Of a stretch of DNA of 64,000 nt, positions 1 through 12,120 are shown piece after piece. Positions within the stretch are counted from its first letter, which is position 1, and each line of letters begins with the position of its first letter. Source of the DNA: Portunus trituberculatus. Taxonomy: Eukaryota; Arthropoda; Malacostraca; Decapoda; Portunidae. The position numbers and the translations under genes were made by a program. The notes under the pieces are model-generated. The model was not told where the DNA came from. It saw nothing but the letters and a program-made list of their open reading frames with translations, and made no database searches. Location of the stretch: NCBI RefSeq assembly GCF_017591435.1, contig NC_059301.1, forward strand, positions 7,430,549 to 7,494,548. The letters run 5' to 3'.

Positions 1-335
1 CTCTAATGATCTTGCTAACTCCTGCGGCCTCGCCGCACAAGGCTTTCTTCTTCCTCTTACCCCTATTCTGTCCAATCTTCTAATACAAGAGTTAACCAGT
101 ATTTTCAATCATTCATACCTTTCACTGGTAAACTGTGGAACTCCCTGCATGTTTATGTATCTCCATCTTCCTACGACTTGACTTCTTTTAAGAGAGAGGT
201 GCGGAGACATTAATTTTGTCCCTTACTTTTGGACGACTCTCTTGACCTTTTAGGGAACCTGCACCTCCAGTGGGCCTTTTTTTCTGACATTTTGTTGCCC
301 TTAGCAACGTTCCCTCTTGCGTAAAAAAAAAAAAA
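1..335 (+). mobile_element. 3' end of a non-LTR retrotransposon (LINE), decayed
   Basis: A plus-strand reading around 80-210 gives the C-terminal block of a LINE polyprotein (FIPFTGKLWNSL, then SSYDLTSFKREVRRH and a stop). An untranslated tail follows and ends in an A-run at about 322-335. The 5' part lies outside the window. Closely similar tails occur at 29583-29812 and 42055-42190, so this is a dispersed family. The family name is not determined. Confidence 0.65.
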
Positions 336-532
336 GTGTGTTTGGGTTGTTAAACAAAAGTTGTTTTTCGAAGACATGCTCAGTGAATTAGCGCGACCAA
401 AAGGCACAAGTTAATTTAATGGATGGCGCTGCACCCGACGTGTCTCGCTGTCAAGGTTACAACAAGCAAGGAATGGGAAGCATGGCGGCGATGTGTTAGA
501 AAAAAAATATCAAAAAAAAAAAACTTAGTCAT

Positions 533-656
533 TAGGTCCCTAAGCGATTGGTGCCCAGGTCATTTGGTCCACAAGTCAATTGTGACTCTAGACAAATCAT
601 CAAGCCAATTGAGACCCAAGTCAGTTGGTCCCAAAACTTACTGAGCATCTTTGTTC
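533..656 (+). repeat. left arm of a widely spaced inverted repeat pair
   Basis: About 124 bp rich in GGTCC and CAATTG words. A diverged reverse-complement copy lies at 1285-1416, with compound microsatellites between. The pair may be the ends of one DNA element or two independent insertions. No transposase is visible between them. Confidence 0.6.
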
Positions 657-691
657 ATTCTCGCTCTGTGAGTCAGTATGCATACCCAAAG

Positions 692-693
<2 letters not shown>

Positions 694-767
<74 letters not shown>

Positions 768-815
768 GGTGTCAGATGCTGTGAATTCATGTTCTATCAG
801 CATGAAAAATCCCAG

Positions 816-871
<56 letters not shown>

Positions 872-878
872 TTATTAA

Positions 879-959
<81 letters not shown>

Positions 960-1053
960 TTCCTTCCTTCCTTCCTTCCTTCCTTCCTTCCTTCCTTCCT
1001 TTTCTTCTTCTTCTTCTTCTTCTTCTTCTTCTTCTTCTTCTTCTTCCTTCTTC
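694..1053. repeat. compound microsatellite (TG)n-(AG)n-(TTA)n-(CT)n-(TTCC)n-(TTC)n
   Basis: Successive simple arrays are directly visible: TG from 694, AG to about 768, TTA about 826-871, CT about 884-956, TTCC about 957-1000 and TTC about 1003-1046. Open frames here are repeat artefacts. Confidence 0.95.
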
Positions 1054-1284
1054 CTTCTTTTAATTTTTCTCCTTTCTTTAGTTTTTACTCTATCTTGCTC
1101 TTCCTCTGCTTCCTTTCCTTATCCTCCATGTTGTCTGTCTGTTGATCTGCCACTGCCTCTACGGGGCTGTGCAAGGTAGGATCACAACCTTCGCTGATCC
1201 ATGGTCACCTGACCATTGCAGGGCTGGAGTCACGTGGCCACCCCGAGACATTGGTCACGTGACCAGCGGGAGCCAGGTCCGGAG

Positions 1285-1416
1285 GAACAAAGATGCTTTA
1301 GTAAGTTTGGGGACCAACTGACTTAGGATCTCAATTGGCTTCATAATCAACTGTCTAATATCAATTGACTTGTGGATCAGATGACCTGAGTACCAATCGC
1401 TTAGGGACCAACTGAC
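1285..1416 (-). repeat. right arm of the inverted repeat pair
   Basis: Reverse complement of the 533-656 segment with scattered differences, starting GAACAAAGATGC and ending with the ACCAATCGCTTAGGGACC block. Confidence 0.6.
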
Positions 1417-1453
1417 ATGCACCCAAAAAGAATATGATAAGTACGAGGTATTG

Positions 1454-1454
1454 A

Positions 1455-1498
<44 letters not shown>

Positions 1499-1540
1499 AA
1501 TAGTAGTAGTAGTAGTAGTAATAGAAGTAGAAGTAGTAGT
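1454..1540. repeat. (TAG)n microsatellite
   Basis: Trinucleotide TAG/GTA array with small interruptions. It is followed by imperfect TTG/CTG trinucleotides to about 1680. Confidence 0.9.
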
Positions 1541-1814
1541 AAAAATAGTAGCAATAGTTGTTGTTTTAGCAGTGATTGTTTTAGAAATAGCAGTAATGAC
1601 ATTTTGCTGCTGTTGTTAATGGTCATGCTTGTGTTGCTGCTGCTGTTATTGATGTTGGTGTGATTGTTGTTGCAGCAGCATCAACCAAGGGAGACAAACG
1701 CTAAAGAGCTCTATCATGTTTGCAAGCAGATGAGATGTGTTATCAGCGCCACGTTACGTCCTTCTGCTGCGGTGTGTCAGGGCCAGTAACAGCCTGAGAG
1801 ACTGTGCAGCATCC

Positions 1815-2231
<417 letters not shown>

Positions 2232-2420
2232 CGGCTAATCTCACCTGCATTGTGCCTTTAGTAAACACATTCCCACGCCTATCAAGTCTCAAGGTAAACT
2301 GGCCACTCTAAAATTGTCTTATTTTTTTCTACTTTTTGTCCTCGGCACACGCCCACCTGATGACAGTTCCCACCTCACCTGTTCCCTCATTAGCCAACAC
2401 CTGCCGGACTCAGCCACGCG

Positions 2421-4813
2421 TCTATCACCGTCACCGTCACTGTCACCGTCACCGTCACCGTCACTGTCAATGTCAATGTCACCATCACCATCACTCACTG
2501 TCACCGTCACTGTCACTGTCACCGTCACTGTCACCGTCACCGTCACTGTCACTGTCAATGTCACCGTCACCGTCACTCACTGTCACCGTCACTGTCACTG
2601 TCACTGTCAATGTCAATGTCACCGTCACCGTCACTCACTGTCACTGTCACCGTCACTGTCACTATCACTGTCACCGTTATCATCCCTGTCATTGTCACTC
2701 ACAGTCACCGTCACCGTCACCGCTACCGTCACCGTCACTGTCACCGAACCGTCACCAACATTGTCACCACCATCGTCACCGTTATCATCACTTTCATTGT
2801 CACTTTCACAGTCACCGTCACTGTCACCGTCACTATCACTGTCACCGTCACCGTCACTGTCACCGTCACTATCACCGTCACTGTCACCGTCACTATCACC
2901 GTCACTGTCACCGTCACTATCACCGTCACTGTCACAGTCACCGTCACTGTCATCGTCACTATCACCGTCACTATCACCGTCACTGTTACCGTCACCGTCA
3001 CTATCACTGTCACCGTCACTGTCACCGTCACTATCACCGTCATTGTCACCGTCACCGTCACTGTCACCATCACCGTCACTCACAGTCACCGTCACTGTCA
3101 CCGTCTTTGTCACCGTCACTATCACCGTCACTCACAGTCACCGTCACTGTCACCGTCATTATCACCGTCACTGTCACCGTCACTATCACTGTCACTGTCA
3201 CAGTCACCGCCACTGTCACCGTCACTGTCACCGTCACTATCACCGTCACTGTCACAGTCACCGTCACTATCACCGTCACTGTCACCGTCACTATCATCGT
3301 CACTGTCACAGTCACCGTCAATGTCACTATCACCGTCACTGTCACCGTCGCTATCACCGTCACTGTCACAGTAACCGTCACTGTCATCGTCACTATCACC
3401 GTCACTGTCACCGTCACCGTCACTCACTGTCACCGTCACTGTCACTGTCACTGTCACCGTTATCATCCCTGTCATTGTCACTCACAGTCACCGTCACCGT
3501 CACCGCTACCGTCACCGTCACTGTCACCGAACCGTCACCAACATTGTCACCACCACCGTCACCGTTATCATCACTTTCATTGTCACTTTCACAGTCACCG
3601 TCACTGTCACCGTCACTATCACCGTCACAGTCACTGTAACCGTCTTTGTCACCGTCACTATCACCGTCACTGTCACCGTCACTATCACCGTCACTCACAG
3701 TCACCGTCACTGTCACCGTCACTATCACCGTCACTGTCACCGTCACTATCACCGTCACTGTCACAGTCACCGTCACTGTCACCGTCACTATCACCGTCAC
3801 TGTCACCGTCACTATCACCGTCACTGTCACAGTCACCGTCACTGTCACCGTCACTATCACCGTCACTGTCACAGTCACCGTCACTATCACCGTCACTGTC
3901 ACCGTCACTGTCACAGTCACTGTCACTATCACCGTCACTGTCACCGTCACTATCACCGTCGCCGTCACTGTCACCGTAACTGTCATTATCACTGTCATTC
4001 ACCGTCACCGTCACTATCACAGTCACTGTCACTGTCACCATCACTGTCACAGTCACCGTCGCCGTCACTGTCACCGTCACTATCACCGTCACTATCACCG
4101 TCACTGTCACCGTCACTATCACCGTCGCCGTCATTGTCACCGTCACTGTCACTGTCACCGTCACCGTCACTATCACTGTCACTGTCATAGTCACCGTCAC
4201 TGTCACCGTCACCGTCACTATCACCGTCACTGTCACTGTCACCGTCACTATCACCGTCACTCACAGTCACCGTCGCCGTCACTGTCACCGTCACTGTCAC
4301 CTTCACTGTCATCGTCACTATCACCGTCACTGTCACAGTCACCGTCGCCATCACTATCACCGTCACTGTCACAGTCACCGTCGCCGTCACTGTCACCGTC
4401 ACTATCACCGTCACTATCATCGTCACTGTCACAGTCACCGTCACTATCACCGTCGGGTTCACCGTCACAGTCACCGTCACTGTCACAGTCACTGTTACTA
4501 TCACCGTCACCGTCACTGTCGCCGTCACAGTCACCGTTATCGTCACCGTCAGTGTCAGTGTCACTGTCACCGTTACCGTCACCGTCAGTCAGTGTCACCG
4601 TCACTAGCACCGTTACAGTCACCGTCACCGTCAGTCACTGTCACTGTCACCGTCAGTCACCGTCACTGTCACTGTCACCGTCAGTCACCGTCACTGTCAC
4701 TGTCACCGTCAGTCACCGTCACTGTCACTGTCACCGTCAGTCACCGTCACTGTTACTGTCACCGTCAGTCACCGTCACTGTCACTGTCACCGTCAGTCAC
4801 CGTCACTGTCACA
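2421..4813. repeat. 2.4 kb GTCACY hexamer satellite array
   Basis: The stretch is built from GTCACC, GTCACT, ATCACC and CAGTCACC variants. All six frames stay open over long distances because the hexamer contains no stop (the plus frames alternate Thr-Val, Ser-Pro or His-Arg/Cys-His; the minus frames include Ser-Asp-Gly-Asp runs). A longer block is duplicated inside it with a 783 bp offset: the landmark GTTATCATCCCTGTCATTG is at about 2676 and again at about 3459. It is non-coding tandem DNA. Confidence 0.93.
4626..4812. repeat. 28 bp higher-order repeat at the end of the GTCACY array
   Basis: The word CAGTCAC recurs at 4654, 4682, 4710, 4738, 4766 and 4794, a spacing of exactly 28 bp. The last part of the satellite has been homogenised into a regular higher-order unit. 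Confidence 0.9.
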
Positions 4814-4992
4814 ACCCTTCAGTGTTTTTACTGTCAAAATAATCTATTATTTTTTTATTTTTTTTTTTTTATATATGTGGTTCATTTGCGGTTGTTTTGT
4901 TTTGTTTATTTGTGCATTTTCACTGTGCCTTACTTTCTCCTTTAGCAGTTCCTGGATCTCTATAATGGTGTGTACATTGTAACAAAACTTAT

Positions 4993-5330
<338 letters not shown>

Positions 5331-5446
5331 ATCGTCGTCTTCATTTTCAATATCATTATGAATAAGGAAGATAAAGGAGGAAAAATTAGAAAAAAAATTC
5401 TTCGATAACTGTTTCGGAGCTTGAGACAAGGTCACCCTGAGGCTTT

Positions 5447-5448
<2 letters not shown>

Positions 5449-5491
<43 letters not shown>

Positions 5492-5592
5492 AAATTTTCG
5501 CAATTATTTCATCACTGTTGCCAAGTACATAATGATAATTGCATAACTGGCGCCACTCAAGGAAAATCCGAAAATAGCAAAATGAAAATAAG

Positions 5593-5655
<63 letters not shown>
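5449..5655. repeat. (CA)n and (CT)n microsatellites
   Basis: (CA)n at about 5449-5489 and (CT)n at about 5597-5655. Confidence 0.93.
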
Positions 5656-5657
<2 letters not shown>

Positions 5658-7160
5658 CCATTTGGAATCAAGCGAGTAAACTTTGCTGGTCATGAATCTT
5701 GATATGTTCTCTTTTTTTTTATCTCGGAACTAAAGATGGCTCTATTTCGTGACTTCCCATTGCGTGTTTGTGTCACTTGTCTGACTTTTTTTTTTTTTTA
5801 TTAGACTTCCTGACCTTTATTTGGAATTGTGGTGATTTTTCCTTTGCTTCAGGTGTTGCTGCAGTCATCGCCTTCCTTAAGCCTGGACAAGGTCATCATC
5901 TGGTAACCAATTATCACTTCATTGTCTTTACCTCTTGTATTTGTTAGTTGCTGGAAAGATGGTAAATGTCAGGCCTATGTGTTAATTAGATACCTGCAGT
6001 GTTCGATATGGTGTCAGGAAAATGTTTATCTGTGATGCTGTTTCGTCTCGACAATCTTCTATTTGTAAGGCATCGTGAGTAAACAACGCCGTGTTACAGT
6101 ATTTTAGAGGAAAGCACACGACACGACACTTTGTCTGCTCGAGTTTGCTGTCATTGGCCGACTCACTATTCTTATACAACTTTTTTCTCTTTTTTTTTTC
6201 CGTGAACGATGTAGTGGCGTTCTGTCTGAATACCGTGAGAATGGTCTGCTGCAAAGAAATATACTTAATGTCACACTTTTTGCTATGGCCATAAACATTG
6301 TCATTGTGCTTCCAGATGGAGTTAATGCATGGTAGCTTTTATGTTGATGTCTGGTCAGCCTCCTTTTCCGTGGTACGCATGCCTTTGATTGAGAGGAAGC
6401 TACAGCTAACAGCAGTTCACTGGATTTCTCACTGTGCCGCAGTTTGGTTATTTCATTACTTAGCTTCCACGACTGTGGCAATACACTTTTCCCGTCATCG
6501 TGATGTTCACCCTGACCTAGATCTATATCATACATAATGGAAGGAGCTCTGGTATGGAGGAGACTTATTTCCTGGGACTTCTATTTGACAACCACTAGAC
6601 CTGGGTGCCTCACCTTCACTATATGTATTAAGCTTATATGAAGGCGCTGTCATTCACAGTCTTGCTTCATATCTCTTGAGACACAGAAAGTCTGGTGGAG
6701 CTGCTGGAGCGATACTTTTCCGTTGTCGCGGCGAAGATGTGACTTTCCAGGCCTCTCTCCCCGGGACATAAGGTTCATGCATGTGGAGAAGACTGGTCTT
6801 TTTAGCAAGTTATGGCTTCCTCTTTTGATTATTCTTATTCTAATTATTTTACTAGTAATATACTACTGTAGAGTAAGGAAATTAAACAAACGCGCAGAAA
6901 CGATACAGAGGCATCTATATTTTTATTCTTCCATTAACTCTTCAGAAAGAAATATTTTTGTTGCGAAACACGAGAGGTTGTTCCCTAACCTAATTAAAAT
7001 CTTACAACAAATATTGATGCACACAACAATGAATACTTAACACAGTACAATATTTCACTTATCTACATTAAGGTGCGTGTTTCCGGCACCTAGTTTGCCT
7101 GGAGTACAGTTAATTTCACCTTGCTTGCACAAGATACCTATAGCTCATCATATGGCTTCA
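5656..7160. other. 1.5 kb without a recognisable gene
   Basis: Unique-looking AT-rich sequence. The only notable open frame is the small hydrophobic one at 6777-7040. No splice-supported exon, transposon end or RNA gene was recognised. Confidence 0.5.
6777..7040 (+). CDS. small ORF with one predicted membrane segment, doubtful
   Basis: An ATG-initiated frame of 87 codons. A strongly hydrophobic run near residues 11-30 (WLPLLIILILIILLVIYYC) is followed by basic residues (RVRKLNKR), the look of a single-pass membrane segment. Nothing in the rest is recognisable, no neighbouring exon supports it, and AT-rich DNA often yields such frames by chance. It may equally be non-coding. Confidence 0.12.
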   Translation: MHVEKTGLFSKLWLPLLIILILIILLVIYYCRVRKLNKRAETIQRHLYFYSSINSSERNIFVAKHERLFPNLIKILQQILMHTTMNT

Positions 7161-7166
7161 TTCAAC

Positions 7167-7389
7167 CTTCTTCTTCTTCTTCTTTTTCTTCTTCTTCTTC
7201 TTCTTCATCTTTTTTTTCTTCTTCTTCTTCTTCTTCTTCTTTTTCTTCTTCTTCTTCTTCTTCTTCTTCTTCTTCTTCTTCTTCTTCTTCTTCTTCTTCT
7301 TCTTCTTCTTCTTCTTCTTCTTCTTCTACTTCTGTTTCTTCTTCTGTTTCTTCTTCTGCTTCTGTTTCTTCTTCTTCTTCTTCTTCTTC

Positions 7390-7440
<51 letters not shown>

Positions 7441-7730
7441 TAGTTCTGTTTCTTCTTCTGTTTCTTCTTCTGCTTCTGTTTCTTCTTCTTCTTCTTCTTC
7501 TTCTTCTTCTTCTTCTTCTTCTTCTTCTTCTTCTTCTTCTTCTTCTTCTTCTTCTTCTTCTTCTTCTTCTTCTTCTTCTTCTTCTTCTTCTTCTTCTTCT
7601 TCTTCTTCTTCTTCTTCTTCTTCTTCTTCTTCTTCTTCTTCTTCTTCTTCTTCTTCTTCTTCTTCTTCTTCTTCTTCTTCTTCTTCTTCTTCTTCTTCTT
7701 CTTCTTCTTCTTCTTCTTCTTCTTCTTCGA
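7167..7730. repeat. 560 bp (TTC)n polypyrimidine tract with an internal (ATT)n island
   Basis: An almost pure TTC array, about 188 triplets in total. A short block of TCTGTTTCTTCTTCTG words occurs twice, before and after an (ATT)n island at about 7391-7439. The poly-Ser, poly-Leu, poly-Arg, poly-Glu and poly-Lys frames are artefacts. Confidence 0.96.
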
Positions 7731-8064
7731 GCAAACCCATAGAGTTGCGACATACAGCTTCTCGTACGGCACAGATTCGCTCGCCGTATGCCTACTTAAC
7801 AGTGCAGCGGTGACCATTTTAGAACAGCACAAAATCTACAAAGCACTCAAGACGGATGGTTTCCCTCGTGCGGCAGTGGTGGTCTATGTTTATTAGAGGA
7901 AGGGTTTTGTTGTCCCTGTACTTTGTGTTCATCATTGTAAATCGTACGGAAAATAAAATGATAATAATAATCTGTTGGTGTAAGGACGTGTTCTCTTGTC
8001 GTCCTTCCGTGTGGTTATTCTGCCAGACGAAAACACAATCCTCTACCTAAGAACACAAGCTTAA

Positions 8065-8269
8065 TCCCTTCAATACTATGACGCGTTTGCATATTCATTC
8101 TGCTTACTATTTGGTGATTTTATACAGCTTCAGAAACTTATGTCGGGGATTAGAATAGTGAAGAATCTGGCCATCAATCTACTGACCTCCATAGACCCTT
8201 CCTAATGTAAATGAAATGGTCTAATCGTACACAAATCACAAGATAAACATGAGTCTCAGTATTGAAATG
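8065..8269. mobile_element. piggyBac-type MITE flanked by TTAA
   Basis: TTAA (8061-8064) and TTAA (8270-8273) flank a 205 bp segment whose ends are imperfect inverted repeats (TCCCTTCAATACT and AGTATTGAAATG). It is collinear with a second copy at 62305-62491, sharing the words CATATTCATTCTGCTTACTAT and CTGACCTCCATAGACCCTTCC. Too small to encode a transposase. The piggyBac assignment rests on the TTAA and the TIR form shared with 24916-25755, which carries a transposase fragment. Confidence 0.7.
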
Positions 8270-8972
8270 TTAAAAATGAATACAAAGGAAACTAACATAT
8301 CGTGGAAACTTTACCTGCCATGTCTGCTCAGTCTCTTGCCCAAGTACGTACAAGACATACTTAAATCATTCACTCGTACATGGGTCGATTGTAGGCAAAG
8401 TAATAAATATACAAGTACTTATTCCTATCTTGTATTGCATGCACTAACCTAAGGCAGTAGACGTTTGAACTTGTCAGCGGAAGGCTTTTGTGTTGAATCC
8501 TAATGAAAGCATGACTTACTTGTTCTTGAATTACGAAATAATAGTCTTGGTTCGTCGTCCTACAATACACGTAATCAAAACCAGAACGTTTATAACTGAA
8601 CGTACAATAACACACGAAGACTGTATCCTTGGTTATATCAGCACCACTCCTCCACACCGTTCATTAAGTGACAGCACAGATCTTTTCTCTCTCCTTCTCT
8701 CTTTTTTAACGTTAATGTAATCAAGCTTATTGTCACAATTTGTCATATTGTAATGAGTGCTAAGAGAGGAGGTCTGGCGGAGTGCTACTTGAAAATTGTT
8801 GTTGACGGTGGTCGAAGGAGATTGCGTGAACATTCCAGTCTCATTCTGATGTCTGTTGGAAGTAGCGCTCATCTCAACATCATAAGGTTCCCATGCTACA
8901 AGGTTATGCCTGTACGTAGTACGTGTGTGTGTGGCGGGTGGGGTAAATGGTTGGGTGCATGGGTGCAGACGG

Positions 8973-11286
8973 CTAACCCATAGCGAAGGGCGAGGCGCTG
9001 TTTGTCCTCAGGTAGTAAGTCCCCGTTAGGCTGAAACAAGATCAGAGGTTAATGATAACTCAACACTTTCAACCTCGTTGTATACCGACTTCCAAATATG
9101 TTTCATGTATTCAATAACAACCTTTCTGTCTCTTTGAGAGGCTCTTTAAAGTTAGCATACTTTTTGTTCACGTGGAAGCCCATCTGGAGGCAGCCCTTCC
9201 CGCACGTGTCGCACAGGCCGGCCTGGAAGGCATCCCAGTCTTGGCACGGATGTGCCAGGAAGGGAGTCTCTCCGTTAATGCTTTCCAGCCAGTATTTCTG
9301 CGCCACGTCGTGATTGCAGCCCCGCGCCTCCCCTGCAGGCAGCAACCATGTGTTAGCCACTGTTAAGTGTGCTTTTCAGAGAAGTAACATAAGTGTGTTA
9401 TAAACACCAAAGATAGTTTCGTGCGTGACTTGAAAAATAGTTTACCTGCACCCGTGAAGCCAAAGGAGCAGGCTGGCTGGTATTTCCCACCGTTGGGATA
9501 GAAATCCACGTGGCCCATTTGCATCCTCATTCCCAGGCAAATCTAAATGAATAAGTAAGTCTGTAAGAAAACTCTGAAAACGCTGTAATGCTGTACTTGT
9601 TTTCATTATCAGAAAGTCGTTTTGTACCCGTGTAGTGCAATGGTTACATGCGTGAAATTCAGTGTAATTGTAAATATTTGCTATTTTTTAATAAAAGATT
9701 TTGAAGAAAGCGGGAAAGCAAAAGTTACACAGTATTGCAAAATTCAACGTTCCGATCATCATTATATATTACGTTACCGTCAAGTGTCCACCCTTCCCCT
9801 CGCTCCGGCCTTCCCCGAGCACTATACCTACAGTGAGGATGGAACAGGCGTCGGTGTGGATCACTTGAACAAACTCAGCATCGGAAGGGTCGAGGCGGTG
9901 TTCCTCGGTGACGTTGTAGAAGAATGGACCGGCGGGATCCATCCCTTAAAGTTTAAGGGATGGATTGTTCCTTTTCTGCGTGGGTTTAAGGCTTAAACCC
10001 ACGCAGAAAAGGAACAATTCTCATGAACGATGTATAACAATATAAGATGAATTCAGTGAAACTTAGCCTTGTTAATTTCTACAATGTCTACGAAAATTCA
10101 GTCAATGCAGTGGAGCAGTTTCTAACTTGTTTCTCTTTGAATGGTAGTGTGGGTGACATCAGAGTGAGGTGCAGACTGACCTGTGATGAAGGGAAGGCGA
10201 AACTTTTCAAGATGTTGACCAATGGCGCCACACACGTGAGACCCGAGGGAGTGCCCCGTGGCCTGCACCTTCGTCACGTCCAGCCCCGCAGCCTCCTGCA
10301 GCCACTCCAGCAGGCGAGCCGTGCGCTCTCCCACCTAGCCACCCCACCGGCAACAACAATACATTAATGAATTTATCCCAACGTGACACCAGCATGTTTA
10401 CAGACGTGCGGCAGAGCGCGTCACTGACCAGCTGTGTGTGCAGGACTGCCTGGGGATACCAAGGGGACTCTGCCAGGTGCTCCCAGTCCACAGAGATCAC
10501 GTTGTACGACCCGCGACTCAGCAGCTCTGTGGGACCGAGAGCCAGATCACTGCTTGGCATCCAAATACAACAGTAAATTATTCGGGGAATGAGTCAGCGC
10601 AATTGATAACCTTACACCGCTCTGCTGAAGACAAGAAGTGCATTCCCTCTTATTGAAAATTAATTTTTCCTTCTTTTGACAAATGAAAAATGGACGGAAT
10701 CACCACGCACCTGTCTTAGCTCGAACCGGCCAGCTGGTGAAGCCGTTTGAGGTGAAACCGTGAACCACCACCACCGTTGGGTCTGCGGCCCTGAGTGGGG
10801 AGGCTGCCAGATTGGCGGTGTCCCCGAACACTAGAGTGTAATACTGGTCATTGCCTGGATTACTCCTGTCGAGGATGACATGCAGCTTGATATTAAACAA
10901 CATTGATATATTTGCTAATTTTTATACGTCATTTATACACGTATTTTGACCTGCAGTAAGTGACTGGAGCGGCCCCTGATATCTCATTACCTGGTCCACA
11001 AAAGAAAATGAACGTCATCCGCGGAGGCCCGGGGTGCGCTTGCTGCCGCCGCCGCAGCCACCGCCACCGCCACCACCTGTAACGCAGCTGTCACACCAAG
11101 AGTCAGTAGTCACGGGCATAACTTTCTCTACCATTCTAAACACTGACTCAAATCGAATCAGCCTGACTTTAACAAGTATTGCAGTTAATGTCACGGAAAT
11201 TACTTTGACTCGCGCAGTGTTTACTGGCAAATCCATAGACAAAAAGTACACGACAGGATCTTACCCAGCAGCCTGAAGATGGACAT
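8973..11286 (-). CDS. secreted lipase, pancreatic lipase/PLA1 family (lipase 1)
   Basis: Predicted extracellular ester-lipid hydrolase. Exons on the minus strand: 11265-11286, 10991-11076, 10711-10865, 10429-10526, 10181-10334, 9832-9944, 9446-9542, 9161-9332, 8973-9030 (TAG stop), about 317 aa. The first two exons give an Ala/Val-rich signal peptide, then DDVHFLLWTR. Oxyanion-hole motif HGF is in exon 3; the nucleophile is in GHSLGS (about Ser149), the acid in MDPAGP (about Asp174) and the base in GCNHD (about His249). The gene ends YYLRTNSASPFAMG. Exons 3-6 equal those of the lipase at 17998-36891 in length and phase. Oddities: exon 1 (22 nt to its GT) leaves the joined frame one base off for exon 2, and a double fold-back sits at the exon 6 acceptor. 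The gene may therefore be damaged, have another first exon, or contain a sequence error. Triacylglycerol versus phospholipid preference cannot be told. Confidence 0.87.
9938..10018. repeat. two adjoining perfect fold-backs with 1-nt loops
   Basis: First hairpin: arms 9938-9950 and 9952-9964 around G9951. Second: 27-nt arms 9964-9990 and 9992-10018 around G9991. Both are perfect. They overlap the splice acceptor of lipase 1 exon 6. The central inverted block carries reverse-complement copies of both flanks, as a template-switch event or assembly chimera would leave. Confidence 0.9.
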
Positions 11287-11689
11287 GGCGGGCCTAGTGC
11301 TCTCCAAAACTAGCGTCCATCCTCCAGTGGCTGTTTATTAACCCTCGCCCGTGTGTCGGGAACTGAGTCACCTGCTGCACAAAGCAGAACGGGAGGTAAA
11401 AATAAAATTTAATTCGGTAACTGTCACTCTTGGCCACCTGCCCTTGACCTGCAGATAGGCCACACCCTCCAGACCCCGACACGCCCACGCTGTGCCTTCC
11501 TTGTGGTGCTGTCGAAACCACTCGCTGGTTCTCACAGCCTGATAAAGCTCACACACTTCAAAACAAGTAAACAAACACACAAGGAGCATTCTTTTCTCTA
11601 AGTCCACTCTGCTAAAAAGGGCCAAAATTATGGGGAACTGCTGACTGAGAGTGACATGCTTGGATGCTACCATTCATCTCTCGAGTGTG

Positions 11690-12120
11690 TTAAAGTTCAA
11701 GTCCGGAAATTGATATCAGAGTTATATTTGGCGTTGGTCAGTTCTCATCCAGATTATGTTGTGAATTTCTGCTCTGTTTGAATCAGTACAAAGGAGAATG
11801 ACTAAAAGATGCAGTGGGTGACGGGTATTCCTCATTAAAGATTATTGAACGTTTTAAATCTACATTCTTACAGAAGCGTAAGATACGAAAGGGCCATAGA
11901 GAATATAAAAAAAGGTGACTTAGCAATATAATTAGGGTCAATAATCAGGATAAGAAAAAAAATAATGATAAAGTTACATTTAAAAAACAGATAAGAAAGA
12001 ATTAGTTATCAAATAGAGTCGTAGATGAATGGAATAGATTCAGTGATGAGGATGTAAGTGTTGAGTCATTAGGGAACTTCAAAAGAGAATTAGGTAGACA
12101 AACTTTTGGGTGAGAATTAT
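11690..12120 (+). mobile_element. decayed LINE 3' end
   Basis: Conceptual reading across several frames resembles the C-terminus of a LINE polyprotein: a Ser-His-x-Asp-Tyr-Val block near 11745, then RVVDEWNRFSDEDVSVESLG near 12020-12070 and FKRELGRQTFG with a stop. The 3' tail (12120-12200) resembles the one at 13600-13675 (CTGCYACGTGYAGGCCTRACA), so both belong to one family. Confidence 0.6.

Noticed and set aside
2336..3979. 547-codon open frame and its companions in the other five frames
   Set aside because: They lie entirely in the GTCACY hexamer array and are open because the repeat has no stop codon; peptides are two- or three-residue periodic.
4626..4812. regular 28 bp repeats resembling a CRISPR array
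   Set aside because: The units are directly contiguous with no spacers, and the genome is eukaryotic.
5853..5903. possible small exon between TTGCTTCAG and GGTAACC
   Set aside because: No recognisable peptide in any frame and no neighbouring exons; likely a chance pair of splice-like sites.
7077..7832. long poly-Leu, poly-Ser, poly-Arg, poly-Glu and poly-Lys frames
   Set aside because: Pure (TTC)n tract read in different frames.
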